This document shows, piece after piece, positions 16,400-24,977 of a DNA stretch of 64,000 nt; positions within the stretch are counted from its first letter, which is position 1; each line of letters starts with the position of its first letter. The DNA is taken from positions 186,001 to 250,000 of the forward strand of contig NZ_FOXQ01000004.1 in the NCBI RefSeq assembly GCF_900115755.1, given 5' to 3'. Source of the DNA: Parafilimonas terrae (lineage in GTDB: Bacteria; Bacteroidota; Bacteroidia; Chitinophagales; Chitinophagaceae). The notes beneath the pieces are model-generated. The model saw only the letters and a program-made list of their open reading frames with translations. It was not told the origin of the DNA and made no database searches. A program made the position numbers and the translations under genes.

Positions 16400-19324
16400 A
16401 TGAGGTATAAAATTCTATTCATAGTTATTTTCCTGTTTACTGCTGCTGCTTCATTCAGCCAGGGCATTCCCGGCTCAATAAAAGGTGTTTTAAGGGATAG
16501 CACTGAACACCAGGCGCTGAGAAATGCAACCGTAAGTATTTTACACAGCGACTCTTCTTCATTTAAAGAATCCCTGTCTAAAGAAGACGGGAGCTTTTTA
16601 ATAACCAATATTCCCACCGGTGATTATATATTAAAAGTTACGTTCAGCAGTTATGAACCGCGTTTAACCAATTTTACCATTGACAGTATAAATGCAACAC
16701 TTAATGCCGGCATCATTTATATGCAGCCACATGCACATGAACTGGCTGAAGTGGTGGTGGAAACGCCTCCTATCATCATAAAAAAAGACACGTTTGAATT
16801 CGCTGCCAATGCTTTTGCCACAAAGCCCAATGCAACTGCAGAAGACCTTTTGAAAAAATTGCCTGGTGTGGACGTGGACAAAGATGGTAATATAAAAGCG
16901 CAGGGCGAATCGGTGCAGCGCGTGCTGGTAAATGGCAAGCGTTTTTTTGGTGATGATCCGCGTACGGCAACGCAAAATTTACCCAGTGATGTAATTGATA
17001 AAATACAGGTGTTTGACGACCAGAACGATCAAAGCCAGTTTACCGGTTTTGATGATGGCAACCGTGTGAAAACGATTAATATCGTTACCAAAAAAAATTC
17101 CGGCAGCTTCGGAAAGTTTGTTGCTGGCGCCGGCGATAAAGGCTTGTATAATGTGGCAGCAAATTACAGCATGTTTAAAGGCGATCAGCAGATAAGTTTT
17201 ATTGGCCAGTTGAATAATACAAACAAACAAAACTTTACACCGCAGGATATTTTCGGGTCTTCCGGCAGAGGTGGCTCCAGGGGTGGCGGAGGAGGATTTC
17301 GTGGTGGCGGAGGTGGTTCCAGGAGAGGTGGCGGGCAAATGCAGCAACTGCAAAGCCTTAATGCCAACAGCAATAATAATGGCCTGATAACCACAAGCGC
17401 TGCAGGTTTAAATTACCGTGATGTTTGGGGAAAGAATACCGAAGTGTATGGCAGCTATTTTTACAATAACCTGCTTACTGAAAAAGAACAAAACAGCCAG
17501 ACAGAAAATTTTGTTACAAATGATTCTTCCTTGTTTAATAACCAGGCACAATCTTCATCCAGGAGAAACGTAAATCAACGCCTGAATTTTAATATTGAAA
17601 CACAGTTTGATTCGTTAAACTCAATGATTATACGGCCTAACATTTCTTACCAGGAAACAAACAATAACAGCATTACGAAAACAACTACCACGCAGGGAAA
17701 AGCGGGCTTATTAAATAATGCAGATGCAACTTCCCTTAGTAATAATAAAGGTTATAACGGCAGTATTGATGCATTGTTCAGGCACCGCTTTAAAACAAAA
17801 GGCAGAACTTTTTCGCTGGGTTTAACAGGCTCCGGAAATACAAACGATGCCAATGGTAATAATTATTCGCTTACAGATTACTATAACAGCGGCATTGATT
17901 CATCTTACACCATTAACCAGCATTATGTTTCATCAACAAAAGCGCAGGGAATAAGTGCAACGGCATCTTACACAGAACCTATCGGTAAAAAATCGCTCGT
18001 TGAATTAAATTATAATTACAGTTATAATAAAAACACTTCCGATAAGGTAACTTACGATTATGACAGCGCTACTGAAAAGTTTACCACTATCGATTCGCTG
18101 CTCACCAATAATTATGAAAACACGTATTCATCAAACAGGGTTACATTAAACTACCGTTTTCAAACAGAGAAAATAAATTTCAGTGTGGGCAATGGCATAC
18201 AGTTTGGCAATCTTACCAGCATTAATAACACAAAAGACATTAATCTTACACAGCATTATACTAACCTGTATCCTACAGCCAATCTTACTTACAGGTTTAG
18301 CAGGACATCCAACCTGCGGTTCAATTATTCCGGCAGAACAAGCCAACCAAATGCTATGCAACTGCAGCCTGTGATTGATAACAGTGATCCTTTAAATGTA
18401 GAAATTGGTAATCCAAACCTGAAACAATCATTCACACATTCATTCAGAGCCTTATATAATAACTTCAGCTTTAACCGCGGTAACAATTTCAGCAGCGATG
18501 AAAATAATTTTCATAACATTTTTGCAACTATAAATGCAAGTTTCACAACTAACGATATTGTGGAAGCAGTTAAAAGAAAGAATGGAATTGATACGGTTAC
18601 ATATACCAACCTTAGCGGCGCCTATAATATTTCAGCATTTTTCAATTATGGTTTTCAGTTAAAAAAACCAAAATCTAATTTGAACTTCACAACGAATTTT
18701 ACTAACTCAAAAGATGCCAGTATCATAAACAATACTATAAACTATACAAACAATTATACAATTGGCGAAACAGTAAAATTCACCACCAACCTGAAGAAAA
18801 ATTTCGATATGAATTTTTCTGCAACGCCAACATATAATATAGTGCGTTATTCATTTCAGTCAGATCAGAGCGATAATTATTTTTCACAGAATTTAAGTGT
18901 AGGTGCTACTTATTATACCACTTCGGGCTGGATATTGGAAAGTGATTTTAATTATACAGCTTACAGCGGCAGGTCTGATGGATATAATACCGCGGTGCCT
19001 TTATGGAACGCTTCGTTTGCAAAACAGTTTTTAAAAGGCAAAGCTGGTGAATTACGTTTCAGCGTATATGATTTATTAAATCAGAATCAAAGCATAACAA
19101 GAACAGTTGAGCCTACTTATATACGCGATGTGCAAACAAAAGTGCTTACCCGTTATTTCATGCTTACATTTACTTATAACCTTCGCAATTTTTCAAAGGG
19201 GCAACAGCAAGAACAAAGAAGGTTGCCTGATTTCAGGCGCGATGGCAATATGCCGCCGCCACCTCCTGATGGCGGCGGCCCTCCTCCGGGCGGCGGTGGG
19301 CCTCCTCCCGGCGAGCCTTCATAA
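16400..19324 (+). CDS. outer-membrane beta-barrel / TonB-dependent receptor-like protein
   Basis: About 974 aa from ATG 16400 (the frame extends to a TTG at 16379). An N-terminal signal peptide (YKILFIVIFLFTAAASFSQG) is followed by a carboxypeptidase-regulatory-like domain (GVLRDSTEHQALRNATVSI, about residues 20-105), a plug-like domain (LKKLPGVDVDKDGNI, VLVNGKRFFGDD), then an Asn/Thr-rich beta-barrel. This is the 'outer membrane beta-barrel family 3' layout, without a SusD partner. Oddities: a Gly/Arg-rich insert (about residues 285-315, GGSRGGGGGFRGGGGGSRR) inside the barrel region and a C-terminal Pro/Gly tail (PPPPPDGGGPPPGGGG). The ligand is unknown. Confidence 0.85.
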   Translation: MRYKILFIVIFLFTAAASFSQGIPGSIKGVLRDSTEHQALRNATVSILHSDSSSFKESLSKEDGSFLITNIPTGDYILKVTFSSYEPRLTNFTIDSINATLNAGIIYMQPHAHELAEVVVETPPIIIKKDTFEFAANAFATKPNATAEDLLKKLPGVDVDKDGNIKAQGESVQRVLVNGKRFFGDDPRTATQNLPSDVIDKIQVFDDQNDQSQFTGFDDGNRVKTINIVTKKNSGSFGKFVAGAGDKGLYNVAANYSMFKGDQQISFIGQLNNTNKQNFTPQDIFGSSGRGGSRGGGGGFRGGGGGSRRGGGQMQQLQSLNANSNNNGLITTSAAGLNYRDVWGKNTEVYGSYFYNNLLTEKEQNSQTENFVTNDSSLFNNQAQSSSRRNVNQRLNFNIETQFDSLNSMIIRPNISYQETNNNSITKTTTTQGKAGLLNNADATSLSNNKGYNGSIDALFRHRFKTKGRTFSLGLTGSGNTNDANGNNYSLTDYYNSGIDSSYTINQHYVSSTKAQGISATASYTEPIGKKSLVELNYNYSYNKNTSDKVTYDYDSATEKFTTIDSLLTNNYENTYSSNRVTLNYRFQTEKINFSVGNGIQFGNLTSINNTKDINLTQHYTNLYPTANLTYRFSRTSNLRFNYSGRTSQPNAMQLQPVIDNSDPLNVEIGNPNLKQSFTHSFRALYNNFSFNRGNNFSSDENNFHNIFATINASFTTNDIVEAVKRKNGIDTVTYTNLSGAYNISAFFNYGFQLKKPKSNLNFTTNFTNSKDASIINNTINYTNNYTIGETVKFTTNLKKNFDMNFSATPTYNIVRYSFQSDQSDNYFSQNLSVGATYYTTSGWILESDFNYTAYSGRSDGYNTAVPLWNASFAKQFLKGKAGELRFSVYDLLNQNQSITRTVEPTYIRDVQTKVLTRYFMLTFTYNLRNFSKGQQQEQRRLPDFRRDGNMPPPPPDGGGPPPGGGGPPPGEPS

Positions 19325-19345
19325 TAGCAGCAGCTTTATAAAATG

Positions 19346-20449
19346 CTATAATAATTTTTTAAAGAAAGGAAATAATTCATTCGCAAGCACGGCATGCTCT
19401 TCCACACTTGGATGGCCGGCACAGCCATGCGCCTGCATAGGCTGAAAGAAGAATAACTGCACGGCCTTATCTTTTGGATATAATGCATCCACGTTACTTT
19501 TTATAGCGGTTAAACAATTTTGCAATAGTGTTCTGTTATCACCATTTACCATCGGGCTGCTTAATAAAGCAATGATGGCTTTAGGATATTTCGATTTCAC
19601 CAATTGCACAAAAGCCGTATAATCTTTTACAAAAACAGCGCTGTCAAAAGGTTTTCGTTCATGCACGCCGTCACCTTTGCTAAGGTCGTTTGTGCCCAAT
19701 GCAATGCTTACAATTTTGGGTGAATATTTTGAAAAATCCCAATGCATCGTATCACCTGTTTGCAGGCTTTGCTTTTCATACACAAGCGGCATAGATGGCG
19801 CATCCATATTCCAGGTACGGTAAATGCCAATGCCGCTAACGCTGCTCAAAATATAATTTGCATGCAGGGCCCTGGCAACCCTTGGCCCGTAAGCATAATA
19901 AGCATTATGCTGATCATGGTAAACGCCTTGCCCGCATTTAACTTCAGCAGTATCGGCGGCGGCGCCACAGGTAATGCTGTTGCCAATAAATTCTATTAAA
20001 GGTTCATTGGATGACTTAATCGCTTTAATATTATCGGCTGTAATTTTTTGTATGATGATGGGGCCTGTTGCTGCTTCAGTAGCTTTATATACCCACACTG
20101 TATGCTTGCCATCATTACCCGCATTAATGGTTATAGGTTGAACTTTATTGCCTTCTACTTTTAGCCGCTTTTGATACACACCGTCTAATTCATATTGCAA
20201 ATAATTATGGCCATCTGCATTATTAATAAAAGCATCAATGGTGCAGGATTCTCCGGTAAAACTAAAACCAAAATGAACGGCTGAACTTATCAGTTCAAGG
20301 TTATTTTCTGCATTTAAGAATGACCGCCCGTAAGGCTTTAATTCACTTGCGGCTAATTCTTTTTTTACAGGAGTATTGTTTGAATGCGATGGAGAATGAA
20401 TAGTAAATAATATGATAATGAACAGCAGGTACAAAGTTTCTGGTTTCAT
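19346..20449 (-). CDS. SGNH/GDSL esterase, carbohydrate esterase 2-like
   Basis: 367-aa predicted secreted esterase with an N-terminal hydrophobic signal (YLLFIIILFTIHSPSHS). Residues about 30-145 form a beta-rich domain and the rest an SGNH hydrolase: Ser158 in FIGNSIT, Asn254 in LGTND, and the C-terminal GHPSVEEH with the catalytic Asp/His region near residue 346. The two-domain order is that of CE2 acetyl-xylan/mannan esterases, which remove acetyl groups from polysaccharides. It points away from the downstream GH2 gene, consistent with a divergent sugar-degradation pair. The acetylated substrate is not evident. Confidence 0.8.
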   Translation of the reverse strand: MKPETLYLLFIIILFTIHSPSHSNNTPVKKELAASELKPYGRSFLNAENNLELISSAVHFGFSFTGESCTIDAFINNADGHNYLQYELDGVYQKRLKVEGNKVQPITINAGNDGKHTVWVYKATEAATGPIIIQKITADNIKAIKSSNEPLIEFIGNSITCGAAADTAEVKCGQGVYHDQHNAYYAYGPRVARALHANYILSSVSGIGIYRTWNMDAPSMPLVYEKQSLQTGDTMHWDFSKYSPKIVSIALGTNDLSKGDGVHERKPFDSAVFVKDYTAFVQLVKSKYPKAIIALLSSPMVNGDNRTLLQNCLTAIKSNVDALYPKDKAVQLFFFQPMQAHGCAGHPSVEEHAVLANELFPFFKKLL

Positions 20450-20524
20450 GCGGTAAGAATTTGAATGGGTGAATATAAATATTAAACAGTCAGCAGGGAT
20501 CTCTTTTGTTTATATTAAACCAAA

Positions 20525-20566
20525 TTGCCGCAGATGTACAAATAAAAATCTGTACATCTGTGGCAA
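20525..20566. repeat. inverted repeat related to that at 13164-13200
   Basis: Arms 20525-20540 (TTGCCGCAGATGTACA) and 20551-20566 are complementary except one G-T pair. The CAGATGYACA core and A-rich loop match the copy at 13.16 kb. It lies in the divergent gap of the esterase and GH2 genes. Confidence 0.65.
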
Positions 20567-20709
20567 ATATTCCTTTCAAAACAGTTTCTAATGATGCCTG
20601 TAAACTTTAATGCTTAAAGATGAATTTGTAAAGTATATTGGCTCCGGGTACAGGTTGGCTATTTATTACTACAAAGCAATTTATTCTGCTTAAAATCTTT
20701 ATACTCATT

Positions 20710-23334
20710 ATGCGTAAAAAATTACTGTTTATCCTTCTGCTTGCTGCAGTACTATTTTTTGAACCGAAAGCGCAGTCCGTTTACGAATTGAATGATGGCT
20801 GGAAATGCATAAAAGCTTCATCCGTTAAAGAAAATGGCAGTATTATTTCTTCTTACGGTTATAACCTCAGCAAATGGAAAACCGCAACTGTTCCCGGAAC
20901 TGTATTAACTGCAATGTTGAATAATAAAGAAGTGCCCGATCCGTTCTATGGAATGAATAACGAAAAGATACCGGACATATACAATGTTGGCGCTGCTTAT
21001 TATACCTATTGGTTTGTAAAAGATTTTAATGAAACAGCTTCAGCAACGGAACAGGTGTATTTAAAATTACGCGGCATTAATTATAGTTGCAATGTTTTTC
21101 TGAATGGCCATCAATTAAACAAAACATTACATAAAGGCATGTTTTTAAGCCAGGAATACAATATCACATCTTACTTAAATAAAAATGGTAAAAACAGGCT
21201 GGCTGTAATTGTTTATCCGCCTGATGTTGTGGGCAATGCCAATGGCGGCCAGGGCGGCGATGGAACCATTGCAAAAAATGTAACGCATCAATATGTGGCG
21301 GGCTGGGACTGGATTCAACCCATTCGCGACCGCAATACCGGTATTTGGGATAAAGTATTAATAGAAAAAACGCAACAGGTAAAAATTCAAAATACACATA
21401 TTATTACAGAGGTGCCCGGCATAAGAAAAGTGGAAGGAGCGCAGCAACCGGCCATCATTCATGTTTCAACGGAGTTATACAATCCAACAGCAGCAACAGT
21501 TTCAGGCGTTTTAAGTTATGAGTTAGATGGTAATACTATTACTGAAAATATTACAGTGCCTGCACAATCAACTAAAGCCGTTCAGTTAAAAGATTTATCA
21601 TTACAAAACCCAAAATTATGGTGGCCGAATACGTACGGGCCGCAAAATTTATATCCGCTGAATTTAAAATTTACAATTGGTAATGTGTTAAGTGATGTTG
21701 ATTCATCCACCATCGGCATTCGCGAAATAACCACCTACTGGAATAATGTTACACGCAGTAAAGAGGTGGCCGTGAACGGGCAAAAGATATTTATAAAAGG
21801 TGGCAACTGGATTATCTCCGATGCCATGCTGCGCTTTTCTGATGAACGTTATGATGCAGAAGTCCGCTTTCATCGTGATATGAATTTAAACCTCATCAGA
21901 ATTTGGGGTGGCGCTATTACAGAGCGTCCTGAATTTTACACAGCCTGTGATAAATACGGCCTGCTGGTGATGCAGGGCTTCTGGGGCAGCGGCGATTGCA
22001 ATGGCCGCTGGGTTGACCCGAAGAAAAAAGACGATCAATGGACAAGAAGAAATTATCCCGACGATCATCATTTATTTATTGAATCTGCTGCTGACCAGGT
22101 CAAACTTATACGCAATCATCCTTCACTGGCTATATGGTGCGGCGGCAACGAGATAACATTACCTGAAGATATTTTTCATGCACTGAAAGATTCATTAATG
22201 CCGCTGCTTGATGGCACGCGCTGGTTTATTGATTACTCCAATTCAGACAGCATGAGTTATAATTTTCTTGGTGGCAACGGCGATGGCCCTTATGGCATTC
22301 AAAATATAAAAACATTCTGGGGCGAACGAACATATCCGTTTAATTCAGAAGTTGGTTCTGTTGGTTTAAGTGATTATACTTCGCTCAGGCGTTTTATTCC
22401 GCAGGAAAATTTAATTCCGCCTGTTTATGAAAACGGAAAATATAAAGTTGATTCTGTCTGGCAATACCATAAATACATTGGCTATAATAAAACACTGGAT
22501 GCTTATGGCGGCGCAAAAGATGCCGCGGATTTTGCAAACAAGGCACAGTTGATTAATTATGATCAATACCGCGGGTTGATTGAAGGTTTTTCTGCGCATG
22601 CCTGGGATTGGTACACCGGGGTTATTATATGGAAAACGCAAAATCCCTGGACGGCCATGCGCGGCCAGATGTATGATTATTATCTTGACCCCAATGCCTG
22701 TTTATATGGTTTGCATACAGCCGGCGAAGCTTTGCATATTATGTTTAACCCGGTTGACAGTTCTGTAATGGTTGTGAACAATACATTCGAGGCGCACCAC
22801 GACATGATGCTGCAGGTTTTATTGGTTGGTATGGATGGAAAACAAAGAAGAATAACACAAGTGTTTTCTGAAATAGGGCCAACTACTGTAAAAAAATATC
22901 TTTCAGTGGCGGGCGCTTTGAGAAGATCATCAGCAAAACAAGGCGTTTTTCTTGTGTTGCGTTTATTGAATTTACAGCAACAGCCCATCAGCGATAATTT
23001 ATACTGGCTGCCTGATTCAACAGGTAATTATTCAGGCCTGCAAAATATTGCTTCAACAGATTTGAATATAAAAGCAACAAAAGTCAGCAACAGTCAAATT
23101 CAACTTATCTTAAGTAATCCTGCCGATAAACCGGTTGCGTTTTTTAACCGTGTATCATTACTCAACAGCAAAACAAAAGAAAGGATATTGCCAACGTTTT
23201 ACAGCGATAATTATATTTCTGTTTTACCGGGTGAATCAAAAACAATTATTATTGATTGCAATAATATGCCATCAGAAGCTGCCATTGAAATAGAGGGCTG
23301 GAATACAGGAAACCATGAGTATAAAATAAATTAA
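20710..23334 (+). CDS. glycoside hydrolase family 2, beta-mannosidase/exo-glucosaminidase-like
   Basis: About 874 aa from ATG 20710, which starts a clear signal peptide (RKKLLFILLLAAVLFFEPKAQS); the frame extends to 20638. Sugar-binding jelly roll, immunoglobulin-like and TIM-barrel domains appear in the usual GH2 order. KGGNWIISDAMLRF and IRIWGGAITERPEFY mark the barrel. The probable acid/base is Glu481 (CGGNEI) and the nucleophile Glu547 (NSEVGS). GNWI/WGG patterns resemble beta-mannosidases and exo-beta-glucosaminidases more than beta-galactosidases; the exact sugar is uncertain. It would act in the periplasm, and the following gene is a sugar permease. Confidence 0.87.
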   Translation: MRKKLLFILLLAAVLFFEPKAQSVYELNDGWKCIKASSVKENGSIISSYGYNLSKWKTATVPGTVLTAMLNNKEVPDPFYGMNNEKIPDIYNVGAAYYTYWFVKDFNETASATEQVYLKLRGINYSCNVFLNGHQLNKTLHKGMFLSQEYNITSYLNKNGKNRLAVIVYPPDVVGNANGGQGGDGTIAKNVTHQYVAGWDWIQPIRDRNTGIWDKVLIEKTQQVKIQNTHIITEVPGIRKVEGAQQPAIIHVSTELYNPTAATVSGVLSYELDGNTITENITVPAQSTKAVQLKDLSLQNPKLWWPNTYGPQNLYPLNLKFTIGNVLSDVDSSTIGIREITTYWNNVTRSKEVAVNGQKIFIKGGNWIISDAMLRFSDERYDAEVRFHRDMNLNLIRIWGGAITERPEFYTACDKYGLLVMQGFWGSGDCNGRWVDPKKKDDQWTRRNYPDDHHLFIESAADQVKLIRNHPSLAIWCGGNEITLPEDIFHALKDSLMPLLDGTRWFIDYSNSDSMSYNFLGGNGDGPYGIQNIKTFWGERTYPFNSEVGSVGLSDYTSLRRFIPQENLIPPVYENGKYKVDSVWQYHKYIGYNKTLDAYGGAKDAADFANKAQLINYDQYRGLIEGFSAHAWDWYTGVIIWKTQNPWTAMRGQMYDYYLDPNACLYGLHTAGEALHIMFNPVDSSVMVVNNTFEAHHDMMLQVLLVGMDGKQRRITQVFSEIGPTTVKKYLSVAGALRRSSAKQGVFLVLRLLNLQQQPISDNLYWLPDSTGNYSGLQNIASTDLNIKATKVSNSQIQLILSNPADKPVAFFNRVSLLNSKTKERILPTFYSDNYISVLPGESKTIIIDCNNMPSEAAIEIEGWNTGNHEYKIN

Positions 23335-23399
23335 AGATTGTAACAGGGCCGGATGCATCAGGCGTGAGACCGTTAGGGTTTGTTTGCCGGCGCAATAAA

Positions 23400-23411
23400 C
23401 GCAAACGTTTG
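23400..23411. promoter_or_regulatory. possible LacI-type operator half (CAAACGTTTG core)
   Basis: A 10-bp palindrome CAAACGTTTG (23402-23411) sits 106 nt before the sugar transporter. The same core occurs in both arms of the perfect 28-bp operator at 30039-30066, so the transporter may share that regulator. Confidence 0.4.
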
Positions 23412-23516
23412 TTTACTTATCATTGCCGCTGGCAGGTTAAATTTGAAAAGGCATAAAATACATTTCATTTTCATAAAGTATTTCGACTATTTACATTACT
23501 AAAACCAATACACAAC

Positions 23517-24809
23517 ATGCAGCAGACAGAAGAATATGCACAGCCAATTGAAATAGCGGCAAAGCCGCAATCAGGCACATCAAAATCCATCTTTATTATT
23601 GGCATCCTGTTTTTCATTTTTGGTTTTGTAACATGGGTAAACAGTACCTTAATTCCTTACCTGCAAATTGCATGTGAGCTCAATACATCACAGGCTGTTT
23701 GGGTAACATTTGCGTTTTATATTTCTTATGCCGTAATGGCCTTTCCATCATCATGGGTAATCAATAAAGTAGGGTTTAAAAACGGCATGATGTATGGCCT
23801 TATCGTAATGGCAATCGGCGCATTAATATTTATTCCTGCAGCACAGCAACGTACGTTTGGGTTATTTCTTACAGGCTTGTTTGTAATTGGTATTGGATTA
23901 GCCTTATTGCAAACGGCATCTAATCCTTACATCACTATTCTTGGCCCGATAGAAAGCGCCGCCAAACGCATGAGTATAATGGGCATTTGTAATAAAGGCG
24001 CAGGCGCATTAGCCCCATTAATCATGGGGGCTATTTTATTAAAAGACATGAATGGTTTTGAAGCCAATCTTGCCACGCTTAACCCGGCAGATAAAGCAGC
24101 CAGGTTAGACCAGCTCGCATCACAGGTAATAATGCCGTATATAGTGCTGGCAATTGTTTTGGTGCTGCTTGCCATTATGGTACGGCTGTCTTCCTTGCCT
24201 AACATCCAGGCAGAAGAAGATGAAACAACAAATGCAAAAGGCACGCGTTCCATCTTTTCATACACTTATCTTTTCCTGGGTTTTATTGCGTTGTTTTTAT
24301 ATGTAGGCGTTGAAGTAATGGCCGGCGACATTATACAGGTTTATGGCAAAGAAATAAATATACCGCTTGACATTGCAAAGCATTTTACAACCTACACCAT
24401 GATTGCCATGCTTGTTTCTTATTTGCTGGGCATAGCATTAATTCCAAAATACATCAGCCAGGAAAAATCATTGCGCATTGCAGCCATATTAGGTATTATT
24501 TTTTCATTGGGCGCCATCTTTACTTCGGGCTATACATCCATCACATTTATTGTATTGCTTGGTTTTGCCAATGCACCTGTTTGGCCTGCATTGTGGCCGC
24601 TGGCAATTGATGGCCTGGGCAAGCATATTAAAACCGGTTCAGCATTATTAATTGTAGGTATTGCAGGCGGCGCCATTCTTCCAAAATTATGGGCTATCAT
24701 TGGCGAGCATGTTGGCCTGCAAAAAGCATTCTGGATAATGGTGCCTTGTTATCTTTTCATTTTATACTACGCTGTTGCAGGAAATAAAATTGGTAAAAGA
24801 GTGAAATAA
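23517..24809 (+). CDS. sugar MFS transporter (FucP/GluP-like)
   Basis: 430-aa inner-membrane sugar:H+ symporter with about 12 hydrophobic helices. The start FIIGILFFIFGFVTWVNSTLIPYL (residues about 26-49), YFISYA-like FYISYAVMAFPSSWVINKVG and LLQTASNPYITILGP are landmarks of the fucose/glucose/galactose FHS family. WPALWPLAIDGLGKH in the C-terminal half also fits. It follows the GH2 enzyme on the same strand, so it probably imports the released monosaccharide. Confidence 0.9.
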   Translation: MQQTEEYAQPIEIAAKPQSGTSKSIFIIGILFFIFGFVTWVNSTLIPYLQIACELNTSQAVWVTFAFYISYAVMAFPSSWVINKVGFKNGMMYGLIVMAIGALIFIPAAQQRTFGLFLTGLFVIGIGLALLQTASNPYITILGPIESAAKRMSIMGICNKGAGALAPLIMGAILLKDMNGFEANLATLNPADKAARLDQLASQVIMPYIVLAIVLVLLAIMVRLSSLPNIQAEEDETTNAKGTRSIFSYTYLFLGFIALFLYVGVEVMAGDIIQVYGKEINIPLDIAKHFTTYTMIAMLVSYLLGIALIPKYISQEKSLRIAAILGIIFSLGAIFTSGYTSITFIVLLGFANAPVWPALWPLAIDGLGKHIKTGSALLIVGIAGGAILPKLWAIIGEHVGLQKAFWIMVPCYLFILYYAVAGNKIGKRVK

Positions 24810-24977
24810 AATTTATATTATCGCAACAATAAAACCTTTGTGGTTTATATTTTGAACCGTGAAACCATTAAGCACTTACAACTGGTTCATTCTTATTTTA
24901 ACATGCCACGAAACAATAATTTTAAAACAGCTATTAAAACTTTAATTTGTCGCTCAATACAAAACTGATTAACACGC

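Noticed and set aside
17185-17394. Minus-strand proline-rich frame
   Set aside because: It is the complement of the Gly/Arg-rich part of the outer-membrane barrel gene.
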